From: Dermatemys mawii
Lineage: Eukaryota; Chordata; Testudines; Dermatemydidae
Length of the DNA stretch: 64,000 nucleotides
Direction of reading: 5' to 3'
Assembly (NCBI GenBank): GCA_007922305.1
Contig: ML677335.1
Location: 19,804,093-19,868,092 of the forward strand
The notes under the pieces are model-generated. The model had not been told where the DNA came from. It ran no database searches and saw only the letters and a program-made list of their open reading frames with translations. The position numbers and the translations under genes are program-made. Shown here in pieces: positions 35,012 through 45,964 of the stretch. Position 1 is the stretch's first letter, and every line of letters begins with the position of its first letter.

Positions 35012-36620
35012 TGTACTTAAAACTCTCTTTTTCACCACAAACCACATTTACTCAGGCACTGTGCAGGGAGGATCTGAAATGTACTAGCTTGGAACAGAGT
35101 GGAAAATGAGCTTCTCTGTAGGTATCAGTCCAGGCAGCAGTCACAGTGGCATTTAAGAGTCCTACAGACAACCTGTACTTGAGGCACAGGTTTGTGGAGC
35201 TACATAGTGACTGATCCCATGTTCCTGCCCAACTTGTCATGAAATCTAAAGGGATAAAACCTATAGAATATAATAGAAATGAAATTTACATTTTTTCATA
35301 GTGGTTTCATGCAGCTGAGATGCTCACTGTAGAAAAGAGCTGCTCCTCTGTATCCTACCCATGGCCTGCTCTTATGAGTCTGTGGCCACAGCTATAGTGA
35401 TTCTGTTGCATTTAGAAGATCTTTAATCATGGAGGGAGCCAGATGCGACAAGTCATGAGTTCTGTTATCTACCATCCCACCTGACAACACAAAGACAGAA
35501 ATATTGAAATAAGAGAGTCAAACTTTTCATCCGTGGTTAAGATAAAATACCTAACTATTACTGAGCACAATGGGAGGTTTATTCTGGAAACACTTCACCT
35601 TTCATCTCTGCTACATCCAATATTTCTTAGATCCCTTTCCAAACCTCAGCCGATGGAGTAAAAGAGAGATTATATAAAAGGTTAGAACTCTAGGTTTCAC
35701 ATACTGTGCAATCTATATAATCTGTGGACAAGCTGGTCATGCTCAAACTTTGCAAAGAAATGCAAATAAATATGATGCTGTAAAATATTCCACCTCTGGT
35801 ACTGACTGATGAGTCATTGATGCTCAGGGAAATTACTTGATGAGGGACAAAAAGGTTTATTTTATAAAAAAAAGTTCATGTTTATATCACAAGTTTTGCA
35901 AATTTGTCATATAATTTGAATCATGGTGTTTGAAAATTAATAACTGAAAAAAAAATCAATAAGGGAAAAGTCCATCACCTAATAGGTCCACATAACTCTC
36001 ATTGAGAATGACTTTCACTGAAATACTGAATTTTGCCCCAAGAAAGGAATGTTTCACTTGTCATTAGACTTGTGTAAAACCACAGAGTTTAAGTACTATA
36101 ATTATATATAATATTTAATACAATATGTGTGTGAGAAACTGTAAGTAGCCATCTCCCAGAAAAGAAACTTACCTTATTAATAAGAACACAAACTATATCT
36201 TTTGGTGAAGTACTGTCTGAGTGAAATCTTGGTCTCATTGTCAAAGAGACTTCCACTGTTGATTTTGACGGAGCCAGGATGTCATCCCTAGAGTCTGTGT
36301 CCATATTTTTACCAATTATCAGAGAGCAGAGACTAATTGATTAGGCTCACAGTGGGAAATATGGCCTCTTGCACTAGAGCAGCAAAAAATACATTCATGA
36401 TAATGATGATTAAATATCTAAAATGGCCTAAATTAAACAAGACTAAGGGATGTCTTTGGACATTCTCCAACTCCCCAACACTCGGTGCACTTTTAACAAG
36501 CAAAACAGAACAAATTAGTTGCTGGCATTTTAAATGGCTGAGTTCACATGTCTCAAGTAAGCAATATTTGAACATTTTTTGGGAGAAAACACCAAAACTT
36601 CATCCTTTTCAGTTCATTAT
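35012..36620. other. No recognised repeat; one exon-like frame
   Basis: Largely AT-rich. An exon-like open frame on the minus strand at 36173-36304 is listed separately. Otherwise nothing that I can support. Confidence 0.35.
36173..36304 (-). CDS. Possible exon-like ORF ending at a splice donor (uncertain)
   Basis: Minus-strand frame of 44 codons from an ATG at 36304: MDTDSRDDILAPSKSTVEVS, followed by a hydrophilic stretch and ending PKDIVCVLINK. The last codon AAG is directly followed by GTAAGTTT, a good donor. The frame is open for a few codons upstream of the ATG until an in-frame TAA about 40 bases away, and no convincing acceptor lies between. It is not in phase with the 49.2 kb exon if either nearby AG is used. 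Could be a first coding exon, an alternative exon, or chance. I do not recognise the protein. Confidence 0.2.
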
Positions 36621-36659
36621 TTCATTTAAATGATAATTAATAAGGATTTTGAATATAAT

Positions 36660-37185
36660 GGTGTAAATAAATGGCCTGCCCCTTTATCTGACATGGGACT
36701 TGGGGCCAGCATAGGGAACTGGCTGGCTAGGACTAGAGGGGCTCAGCCCCCACAAATCTGAGCCACCATGCCACCTTTGTACACAGCCCAGCTCCACTGC
36801 TGGTTGTACCAGGGTCAGATTGGCACTGAGCTACCTGGCTGCGGAGCAGCAGATGGGCAGGAAGAGTCCCTAGAGCCCAGCAGCAAGTAGAGTGGTGAAT
36901 CCAAGAATCCATGGCTTAGTGCTGCAGGCAGAGCCCATTCCAAGTGTGGCTAGTGCCCAGTGAGCCTGCCTCATCCCTAGAACAGCAGTGGAAAGTTAGT
37001 CTCTCTCTAGTGCCTGCAAGCAGAGCTAGGGATGTTGCCTGGGCAGGAGGGAGGGAGCGAGACAGAGAAGAGAGGGGGAAGGGGCTGTGGAGGAAGGAGC
37101 CAGACACAACCAGCTGTGATGAAGCTGCCATCACACAACTCCCTGCACTCGCAGCCCCCTACTCAACATCCCCACTAAGCTTATG
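36660..37185. other. GC-richer unassigned segment
   Basis: Abruptly GC-rich against AT-rich flanks, with GGGGCTCAGCCCC-like words (36750) and GGGAGGGAGCGAGACAGAG (37050). Few CpG, so not a CpG island. Probably an old interspersed repeat, but no family is recognised. Confidence 0.35.
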
Positions 37186-37339
37186 AAGGCCTTACACTCA
37201 ACCAGATGGCATTTCATTATGTTTGTCTATCTTTCACATGATAACTTTTGAACACCACATCTGATCAATTTCAAAATTTCAGGGAATGTTGTTCACATCA
37301 ATTGCCAGAACTCTCTTGATTTTGGGGAAACTTGGAGTA

Positions 37340-38210
37340 CTGAAACAGGAAAAATGGGTGGGTGGGAAGGACAAGGAGAGGTACACAAAGCCCCTGCGGG
37401 AAGTTTAGCACCGTCACTGCTTGAAGCACTTCTGAAATTGTCTATAGATAAACAAACATGTGGGTAAAACCAATTAGCAGTATCTTGTATCATCTCTGCA
37501 CATCCTCCCAATAGAGTTTAATATGATACACTGACAGACTTATTCCCCAGAAAAAATAAGAAGGGTGGGGAAGGGAAGAAGAAATTAGGAGTCTATACAA
37601 AGTCCCTGACCCATGATAGGGTGAATGGAGAACCCTGGATTTGGGGGAAAGGACGGAATGGGAGCATGGGAAAGAGGAAGATGGGAGTACACACAAAAGA
37701 CTCTGCCATGGGGTAGAGATGAAGCACTCCCCTATATGGGGAGGAAAGAATGAGGATGCACACAGATCTACTGCTCTGGGGAGAATAAGAGATGGGGTAA
37801 GGAAGGGGCACACAGAACCTCTAGTGGGAGGAGATTGGGGGAATCCTCCTATGGGGATGGAGGGAAAATGGAGCAACACACAGAGTTCTTGGTATACAGG
37901 AAAGACTGGGTGACCCTGCAATTCGCATCAGAGGAAGGGGGACATACGGAACCCCTGGTAGGGTGAACAGGGATATCCTACAATGAAAAGTGAGGAAGGG
38001 GAAAATGGGGGGCACAGAGCTCCTCTTATGGGTTTAAGGGGAAATGGTGGGCATGGGATATGGAGTGCACAGAGAATTGCTTACATTGGGGGGATCAGGG
38101 GAGAATGTGGGACACACAGAACCCCTGCCAAGGAGTCTGGGAGGAGTTCCAAGAAGTCCCAAAAATAGAGACGGATGGGAGGGTGGCACACAAGGAGCTC
38201 ATGCGGTAAA
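37340..38210. repeat. G-rich degenerate minisatellite
   Basis: Irregular units of about 50-65 bases, each with CACACARARCCCCT or CACAGAGCTCCT followed by tracts such as ATGGGG, GGGGAA and GGAATGGGAG. Examples near 37375, 37590, 37690, 37755, 37805, 37875, 37945, 38010, 38110 and 38185. The 143-residue minus-strand frame at 37490-37921 (LCVLLHFPSIPIGG and similar words recurring) is the translation of these units and not a gene. Related words on the other strand occur at 14380 and 15040. Confidence 0.75.
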
Positions 38211-38214
38211 ATGG

Positions 38215-39845
38215 AGGACTGCAAGCACAATCAGTTATGCTGATAGAAGCTACAAAATATCTAACCCTGTAGTCTGTTTTGATAATATACTAATTTAATT
38301 TTGTAGAATTGGGATGACAAAAAATGCATTTTGTCAACTGTCTATGCAAGTCAATAGTTAATAAAAATATTTTGAATTGTTTTTTCCAAAACCATATACA
38401 CATGTTGAGAAATTTCCTTTGCAGAAGCATAAGTAACTACCACACAAATTACAAATGAAGAAGGGAGATATTTAAATTTTTTTAAAAGGGCTCCCAGTAA
38501 AGAAATGAGTCTAGTCAGTGTCAGCTTTCCATTTTAAAAATACATACTAAATTGCAAAAGTTTGTATTTTCCTTTTAATTATATTGAGTATAAAGCAATG
38601 TAACAGAACTTCAGAATTCTACTGTTGCCATTGTTTTTTAGTAGTAATTAGAATTCTACTGGTACAGTATATGGAAAATTGATTTGCTCACTCATTAGCT
38701 GCAGTTTGTTTACTCCATCATATTTATAATGGAGAAGGAAATAGCTCTGACATATTTTCATAGGGAAAATAGAAAAGGATGAGATTGTGAAGTTGTTAGA
38801 TCAGACTCCAATGCTGCAAATACTTATGCACAAGCTTAACATTTCTACTACAAATAGGGACTTCTCGCAGTGGTAAATTTAAACATGTCCATAGATATTC
38901 ACAGTACTGGGACCTTAGTGACTAAAAACCAAAGCCCAGGAAGTGGATGGAATAAATGTAGCGGGTCAGTCATTGGAGCTATGCCAAGCCCAAAGTGTAT
39001 GTTTGGAGTAGGGTGGAAATGTCACATGTTTACAAAAATACACACAAAAGTTGAATTTGTGTGCATTGCTGTGTGTGTGAAAACTGTTAGATTGAGAATC
39101 CTGAGGACTGAAGTTCTTTATTCATTCAAACACAGAATGTTCCCAATAAGACCAGTGGCAGTGGAATCTTCTGTACTGGGGTCCAATAGTATTTTTCATC
39201 TTTACATCATCCCAGAGTTAGAGAAAAGACCTTTCCAGATGAAAAAAGAATTCCTTCTCTAAGCTATTTCAATCTGACCTCTCAACTCAGTCTGCCAAAG
39301 GGGAACTGGTTGATATTAGTTGTAATTGAAAAGGTGGCTTTGTGGAGTCTGGACATGTGATTTGGTATGTACGTGACCATGAAACAATCTGATGCAGCAA
39401 TCTAAAAAGTACCAATCCTCTCAGTGCGTGGACTTTTAATATAAATTAGAATGTTTACTTTTTAATTGCTTGGGTATAATAATATAGCATATATAGAACG
39501 GCGATGCAGTATTTAGTCATAAAAAGAGTTCAATGTACATCAGTCATGTTTGCATGCAAAAAGCTGTCAACTACAACAGTTAAAAAGAAAGGAGATATTT
39601 ATATGTTTATATATATATATAGAAGATTAACATTTTTATTGTGATAATAAATAAGCTTTTTTGTAAAAATGAAATTTTCTTTTCAGGTAAAAGTAAAACA
39701 AAGGTTAACTATTTTAGGAATTTAGAAACTTGGGCATTTTGACAAGGGACTTAATAAAACTGCCTCTTCATTCTTCCCACTGGAACTATAAAAATAATAG
39801 CCTATTCAATAGCCACAACCCCTCAAGCACTCTCATTAAAGCTCA
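38215..39845. other. No recognised gene
   Basis: AT-rich. The 130-residue plus-strand frame at 38870-39262 shows no domain, signal peptide or splice context. Confidence 0.35.
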
Positions 39846-39849
39846 CAAT

Positions 39850-40085
39850 TGTCAGGCCTGATCATTACTTGGATGAGAAACCTACAAGGAAAATCCAAGA
39901 ACAGCAAGAAGTGATGGTGTTAATTCAGTTAGTGGCAGTTTTCTTTACAAGCCAGCATTGAACCAATGTTCTAAAGTACTGTTAGGGGAACACTGGTCCT
40001 GTCAGTGACATATTTCTTCAAATGAGGTATAAAGTTAGGTTCTGAACACTTATAGTTATTAAAGTTCCCAGTCCACTTGTAAATC
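39850..40085 (+). mobile_element. 5S rRNA-derived SINE (AmnSINE/SINE3-like)
   Basis: CAGGCCTGATCATTACTTGG plus ATGAGAAACC matches the 3' part of 5S rRNA (GGGCCTGGTTAGTACTTGGATGGGAGACC). It is followed by AGTGATGGTGTTAATTCAGT, and near the end a TATAGTTATTAAAGTTCCC block, cognate to the vertebrate-wide GTGGTCATTAAAGATCCC tail. The 5' half with the promoter boxes is poorly preserved. Ancient and inactive. Confidence 0.6.
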
Positions 40086-40132
40086 CTACAGTGAAGGAGT
40101 CAGCAGAAGTGATACCAAGTATCACAAAGGTA

Positions 40133-40250
40133 GCCCTGTTAGTTTGTATCCACAAAGACAACAAGGAGTCTGGTGACACCTTAAAGACTAACAGATTTAT
40201 TTGAGCATAAGCTTTTGTGAGTAAAAACCCCACTTCTTCAGATGCAACAG
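40133..40250 (-). mobile_element. PLE-derived terminal segment or SINE-like repeat
   Basis: Antisense of the PLE end: GGTAGCCCTGTTAGTTTGTA on the left, GACACCTTAAAGACTAACAG, GAGCATAAGCTTTTGTGAGT and CTTCTTCAGATGCAACAG. This is the CTGAAGA subtype, distinct from the CTGATGA copies at 9.0 and 19.4 kb. On the minus strand CTGAAGA fits the hammerhead CUGANGA block, but GAAA is AAAA. Confidence 0.75.
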
Positions 40251-40254
40251 CAGA

Positions 40255-40840
40255 AGTGAGGATGACTGGCACAGAGAACTGGTGTCATTTACTATTTAAT
40301 GCTATTTTTAGCACTGAAACAAGTCTTCATAGTGTGCTTTCACTAAATTCTCCACTTCAGATGGGCTTGCAGTGAGAAACCAAAATATTCTGTAGTATTA
40401 TTCATGATTATTAGAACTGTATTCAAAATACTACAAACAAATCCCAAACACTATCACCAATATATGATTCTAGGAATGTCATTCTTTGTTACTCTGAAGC
40501 CTAAAAATGTCTTTAGAGTAATCAGGAAGCGATGGAACAGCTACCAGTATAGTTAAGAGCTTTTTTTGTTCATAATATCTACAGGCTGAATCATCAATCG
40601 GATTTGCAGTCTATTTACTATCCAGTTTCAAAGTTCGCAGTCATTTTGATTTTATGAATTATGCCTGCGAGGCGTACAGCTACGCAGGTGTAAGCTACAC
40701 AATAACACATGTATCTTTGCCATGACAAGAATTCTAAAACATTTGCACATCAGAAGTAACAACCAAACACTATCTTTGCATACAACACTTTCAGCAGTTG
40801 TCTGAGGAAAACTGCACAGATGGCGGATTACTTGGCACAA
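40255..40840. other. No recognised gene
   Basis: Unassigned AT-rich sequence. Confidence 0.35.
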
Positions 40841-41190
40841 CTGCCACCTGCACAAATCAACACAAATTTGCCAGCACAACCCCCCTAGACACAAATCAAC
40901 ACACACTTATGTAAATGCAAACACACAACTCTTCACCACAGCTCTCACTCCCATTTGTCACTCACACAACTCTCAATGAACAACATAAACCACACACGAC
41001 GCCACTCCCAGTACACCTAATAACTCCAAACACAGATTGGCTCTCATCACAGCACACATCCCTCATTTGCCACCACACAATTTAACATAAATCTCCCCTA
41101 CAGATAAATCAACACAGCCAGTATATACAACTACCCCAAACACACCCACACTTACCACTGCACAAATTCGTACAAGTCTTTTAGCCTTTT
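40840..41190. repeat. AC-rich degenerate repeat
   Basis: Loosely repeated ACACAAATCAACAC, CACACAACTCT and CCCCAAACACACCC words in irregular spacing. Minus-strand frames (CVDLCLGGLCWQICVDL) reflect this repetition. A related CAGTATACACAATAACCCCA recurs at about 41890. Confidence 0.6.
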
Positions 41191-41489
41191 ACCATCCAGG
41201 AACCCACAAAATATAGTGTTGCATGTGGCAATTATTATGTAGCAGTACTCCAAAAAATTATAGTCACATGTCTAAATAAATTAGTAGCCCATAGCAAGCT
41301 TAGTATTACAGTTAGTGAAAATAACCAATCTTATTTATTACACTAAGAATAAATATAACCTAACATGGAACTGGAAGCATTTAAATAGTCTTAAACATAG
41401 AAACTGCTCATTTAACTCTATGTAAATCTTTCTTGAGCTTCTTAATTATTTACAAATATACATTTGTATTGTGTTCTGACTTGTGTCTG

Positions 41490-41880
41490 ATGTCACCTCT
41501 CAGTTCCAACTCTTGCTGCTGGGTTACTGGGATGGCCTTGGGAGGCTCTAAGGACTGTCTCCCCTCCAGAGCCCAACATGAATTACCTATGTGGGGAGCT
41601 TCCATGACTAGGGACACCAAGTTGAGCTCTTTTTCCCCTCTCAGAGTTCTACTAACCCTTCTTAAGTTAGTCCCCCTCTCCAAGCAAGCCTGGCAGACCT
41701 TCTGTCTTCAGACTCTCTTTTCCTTGTGACTGCCCTGTCATAGCTTTCAGATTTCTCTCTCTCGAGATCCACTCTTCAATTGTCACCTTGACCAAAAACC
41801 CCAGAGGCTTCATCCCCTTTAATATCATCACCACTGGTGACATCACCAGCTCTAACAGTTCCTTCACAACCACCCACACA
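41490..41880 (-). other. Unassigned low-GC-contrast segment with two minus-strand frames
   Basis: Two overlapping minus-strand frames, 41667-41879 and 41450-41683, share a direction, which could mean a frameshifted coding remnant (for example GLPGLLGEGDQ and RGEKELNLVSLVMEAPHIG). I cannot assign a family; a gag-like LTR-element fragment is possible. Non-functional if so. Confidence 0.25.
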
Positions 41881-41884
41881 ACAA

Positions 41885-42690
41885 CCAGCCAGTATACACA
41901 ATAACCCCAAACATCAATCTGAAGCCTAGAACTTCTATCGAGTCAGTGGAAAGTGAGAGAAATGGCCACAAGTTTCTTCAAGAACTGTTTTTGCTTAGAA
42001 TATCACTGTATTCAATCATCACTGTGATTTGTGGTCTGTTACCTTTTTTTAAAAAAAAAAAAAGTTCTGAGGCATTTTCAGCTTCTTTTTACACATAACT
42101 TTATGAATAACATCTGTGTAGCAACGTGGGATTTCAGCTACTAGTTTCACCAATAATGAACTCAGGTGAAGATGAATTTCCACAATGAGATAATACCCAT
42201 TTATTTACTTATTTTAAATCTAGAAAGCTTTGCATTGTAATGGAATATTGACCAAAACTGACCACTTCTTTGAATAAATACTTCAAAATCAAATGTTAAA
42301 CTCCAGTCAATGGAAAATCTCATACTTTGGCAACTGGATCTATGGATACTGGCTTTTAGGCATATTCATGCTTTTCTTTAATTCTCTTTTCCCTGTGATG
42401 TTATTGGTTTTAGTCTTTGCTTCCTAAAGATGTTAATAGAGTGACTAATCTAAAAGTAAACAGAACAACAGATTATTAAAAACAAAATGAACAAAAGCCT
42501 CCCAGCAAAATAGCTATTTTGTTTATTACTTTTATAAGGATAGATTTCTTCCCCTTTACACATGTTGAACAGCTTTCTTGCTGAACTTCTATTCCAGACT
42601 TTTGTGTGCTGCAAAATTTGCCCACCTTTTAATTTTAATTTTCCTAGTTATCATAAACAAAATTATATATTAGTTGACCTAGAAACCGTG
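41885..42690. other. No recognised gene
   Basis: AT-rich, with an A run at 42045. Nothing supported. Confidence 0.4.
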
Positions 42691-42694
42691 ACTC

Positions 42695-42921
42695 AGGGCT
42701 TGTCTACTACTGAAGTGCTTTAGTGAAGATGCTACCTATGCTAATGGGAAGGATTCCACTCAGCATAGGTAATCCGTTTTCCCATGAGGCAGTAGCTAGA
42801 TCAATGCAAAATTTCCTCATCAACTTAGGTTGGCTTAACTGCATCTTTCAGAGGTGTGGATTTTTCACATTCCTGAGTGACGTAGTTATACCTCCTAAAT
42901 GCCTAGTGTGGACAAGGCCTA
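42695..42921. mobile_element. Palindromic MITE (GGGCTTGTCTAC termini)
   Basis: Left CAGGGCTTGTCTACTAC and right CTAGTGTGGACAAGGCCTAA form inverted ends. Internal TATGCTAATGGGAAGG and CAGCATAGGTAATCC also pair. GAGGTGTGGATTTTTCACAT is a family landmark I recall. The 119-residue frame through it is not a gene. Confidence 0.75.
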
Positions 42922-42924
42922 AAC

Positions 42925-44160
42925 AGGGACACTACTATGCAGCCTTACAAGAGAGGACTCTGTTACTTCTAAACATAAGACTTAAAACGATACAAGAACA
43001 GAGCAACACTAAAACTGTTCACACTAAATATAGTGACACTGCTGTATGGATACACAGAGAGATTACTATTGTATATACATGAAGTACTCTGATGGTTATA
43101 AATATTGAATTGAAAGAAAACAGGTGTGATTTGTTCAACACAACTGCAATATAACTATAGAAAAAGTTTATTTTATTACATTTTCATGTTAATTCCCTCC
43201 TCATAGGGATCTGCCTTCTTGCCTCTGAGCAGCAGTTGCCAGATTTTCAGCAGGAAGTATGGATTTACATAGGCCCCTCGCGTGGAGAGGTCCAGCACTA
43301 GATATTAGAATATGTGGTGCCTCCATCGAGGTAAATAGCCTCAATACCCCACGTGCTGGCTTTAGAAGTCTCTGATCTCCAGTAGATTTTACAAAGAACC
43401 TCAAAATATCCCAGAATATCACCCTAACAGGAGCAGTGCTACAATTTAAACTCAAACACCCTGTAAAACAGCAAACTAAACAGTAAAAAACACACATGGA
43501 TGTCACTTTTTAAAAAAACAGCAGCATAGATTATAAAGATTCCTCCTGACTCCAGACTAGCTGATCTCACAAACTCACCTGGGGAGGGGTGAGCTTAATT
43601 TCTCATCTAAACACTACATTTTCTAAACGGCCTGAAGGCAAGCACCTGTTTATGTGTTTCCTCTCTCTCTGTGTATGTACAGTGTATCATTTCACCAGAA
43701 ATGATGACAAACTTGTTAGAGTATTCAATTTTGAATTTTCTTGAATTAATTTGCTATCATTAATTGAGAAAATTAGATTAACTTTCGGAAAGATTAATTC
43801 TTTTCATTTTTAAAGTGACCTTTTAAAATTATTTTGAGAGCCTATATTTATCTACATTTTGTAGAGTGAGCCTGTGTTTTCTGCTGAATGCAATAATCTT
43901 TAAGATAGCAAACTAGTGAAAGGGGATCTAATGCATTGGGGAGTACATGAGAGAGCCTGTGAGGTGTTTTTTATGGACCGGTGTACATTTATGATGGAAT
44001 CTATTGATTGACAGATTATAATAAAGTTTTTTACTGTTATGTTTTTCCTCAGAACATTTCCACTTCGTTCATTCATAAGCTGCATCCATATAATTACTTG
44101 TCTTGGGATAAGAATACAGAAGACTAAGTTATAGTTATTGAGAAACAACTTCTGAAAAAG
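42925..44160. other. No recognised gene
   Basis: Mostly AT-rich; a mixed patch at 43190-43610 without identification. Confidence 0.35.
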
Positions 44161-44164
44161 TGAC

Positions 44165-44575
44165 GAAGAGTCCTGTGGCATCTTATAGACGAACAGACAT
44201 ATTGGAGAGTAAGCTTTCGTGGGTGAATACCCATTTTGTCAGATGCATGCAGTGGCAGTTTCCAGAGGCAGGTATAAATATGCAGACAAGAATCAGGCTA
44301 GAGATAATGAGGTTAGTTCAATCAGGGAGGATGAGGCCCTCTTCTAGCAGTTGATCTGGAGGTATGGAGACCTCCAGATTGAACTAACTTCGTTATCTTT
44401 AGCCTGATTCTTGCCTGCATATTTGTACCTGGCTCTGGAAATTTCCACTGCCTGCATCTGACGAAGCGGGTATTCACCCATGAAAGCTTATGCTCCTAAT
44501 ACATCTGTTAGTCTATAAGGTTCCACAGGACTCTTTTTCGCTTTTGCAGATCCAGACTAACATGGCTACCCCTCT
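44165..44575. mobile_element. Large palindrome of PLE terminal segments
   Basis: Left arm 44165-44323 and right arm 44377-44537 are imperfect reverse complements over about 160 bases, separated by a 53-base loop holding its own small hairpin (CTGGAGGTATGGAGACCTCC). Shared words are AAGCTTTCGTGGGTGAATAC on the left and GTATTCACCCATGAAAGCTT on the right, plus TTCTTGCCTGCATATTTGTA and its complement. The right side continues to CCAGACTAACATGGCTACCC, the PLE distal end. A different PLE subtype from 26.2 kb (GACGAAG core). Confidence 0.85.
44458..44494 (+). ncRNA. Hammerhead-ribozyme-like core in palindrome arm
   Basis: CTGACGA (fits CUGANGA), one A, then GCGGGTATTCACCCAT with some broken pairs, GAAA, GCTTATGC and TC. 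Both conserved blocks and a permitted UC cleavage dinucleotide are present. Stem II has a mismatch and there is an extra A before it. The partner arm at 44202-44242 (minus) has GAAA but CTGACAA, so it is broken. Confidence 0.4.
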
Positions 44576-44579
44576 GATA

Positions 44580-45780
44580 CTTAATTCCTGAAAAAAAAGG
44601 GATAGCACAGATAATTCATTTATTTCAGATTCATTTTTTGCTAAAGAGCTCCTAATAGGATTTTTTTGAAACTTAAACTTCATAACACCAGTGACCTTTA
44701 TCACTAATATTTTAACATGTCTCTCAATCCTGGAAAAATCTGCATGACTTTGTGAGCAACTGTGGAAGGGATGTTTATTTTCACCTCATGATCTTAGCCT
44801 TCATCTCTGCAGTGCTTGTGAGCAACTCAGCAGCTTCTCAGGAAGAGAGTAGGGAAGGAGTAAGCCATTGCCTCTCCTCCAAACCCTGCATGTCCTTTGA
44901 TCACTGGTTGCAAGTATAATAAATTTATTTGTTTAGTGACTTGCTGGATTATTTAGCAATGGTCACTATAGACATTTTCATGGCAATATTTTCTTCCATT
45001 ATATGTAGCAATAATTATATAGTGAGATACAGCTCAAGCATGATATACGATTCATAGCAGTGTCTTGGGAGTGTATTGAAATTCACTACTTGAATAAGTC
45101 ACTTAACTTCCTCATACAAAGTCCGTCTCTGAAAATGATCTTCTAATATGTTCAAATGTCATATCTTGTTTCATTTTCTCAGTCAAGAGAACATGTGCAT
45201 CCAGTAACTGCATTTTGAATAAATTAGGGATGTTTACTGGACATTGTAAAATCTAAAAATATATTCCCCAAAACTTAACATATTTCTCTTCATGTACATA
45301 ACTTTGGAAATTTCTTCCTCTTTATTCTACTTATATTCATGACAATACTAGAAATCTGATCCAAAGAGCAAGGGAGTGAATTGTGTGTCAGTTATTGCAT
45401 TGACTTCAAGGGGCCCTGCCTGTATGTAATGAATGGGATACCTGTAAAACCACTATCTACTAAGGCACATAATTTAGCACCATTGTCTGTAGCAATCATT
45501 GCCCTCTTTTGGCTTGACGATGTGGACTGACTTAATTATAGTAGTATAGTATATATGGGATTATTTTTAACTCCTTCATTGAAGGATTCTGCTGCAGATT
45601 CAATGCTGTAACGTAAATGCTGATGTTCCACCAGAAGCAATGTAGTCCCCTACCTAGAGCACAAAATTCTCTTCAGAAAACACATAAAAGCTATGCATTT
45701 TCAAACTTCACAAGTTAACTAGACAGTGGTTTGGGCAACATTGAAGGTGGACTCCTTCATTAGAGTCTGTAATGAAGTGT
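44580..45780. other. No recognised gene
   Basis: AT-rich unassigned DNA. Confidence 0.4.
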
Positions 45781-45784
45781 GTGT

Positions 45785-45960
45785 GACCTTGGTGCTATCA
45801 GACATTGTGCTGTTATAGGTACTGTCTTTTGGATGAAAAGATAAAATCAATTTTCTTACCATCGGTACGCTGTCAAGATCTCATGGCACTTTGCACAAAA
45901 GTAAGGATATTACCCCTGTTGTCACCAAATGCCAACAAAAGCAATTCCAGTGCATGATAA
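45785..45960 (+). mobile_element. SINE/L2-like tail fragment
   Basis: TAGGTACTGTCTTTTGGATG, TCAAGATCTCATGGCACTTT and GCACAAAAGTAAGGATATTA with CCCCTGTTGTC follow the order of a tail shared by several vertebrate SINEs (CTTTCGGATGAGATG, AAAGATCCCATGGCACTTTT, AAGAGTAGGGGTGTTAACCC). Probably the same broad family as 39850-40085, at its 3' end. Confidence 0.6.
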
Positions 45961-45964
45961 TCTA

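Noticed and set aside
37490..37921. 143-residue minus-strand ORF with internal sequence repeats
   Set aside because: It is the translation of the G-rich minisatellite; its peptide repeats mirror DNA repeats.
38870..39262. 130-residue plus-strand ORF
   Set aside because: No domain or signal; flanks lack acceptor and donor sites.
39850..39910. Possible functional 5S rRNA gene
   Set aside because: Only the 3' third matches, with many substitutions, and a SINE-type tail follows; no termination T run.
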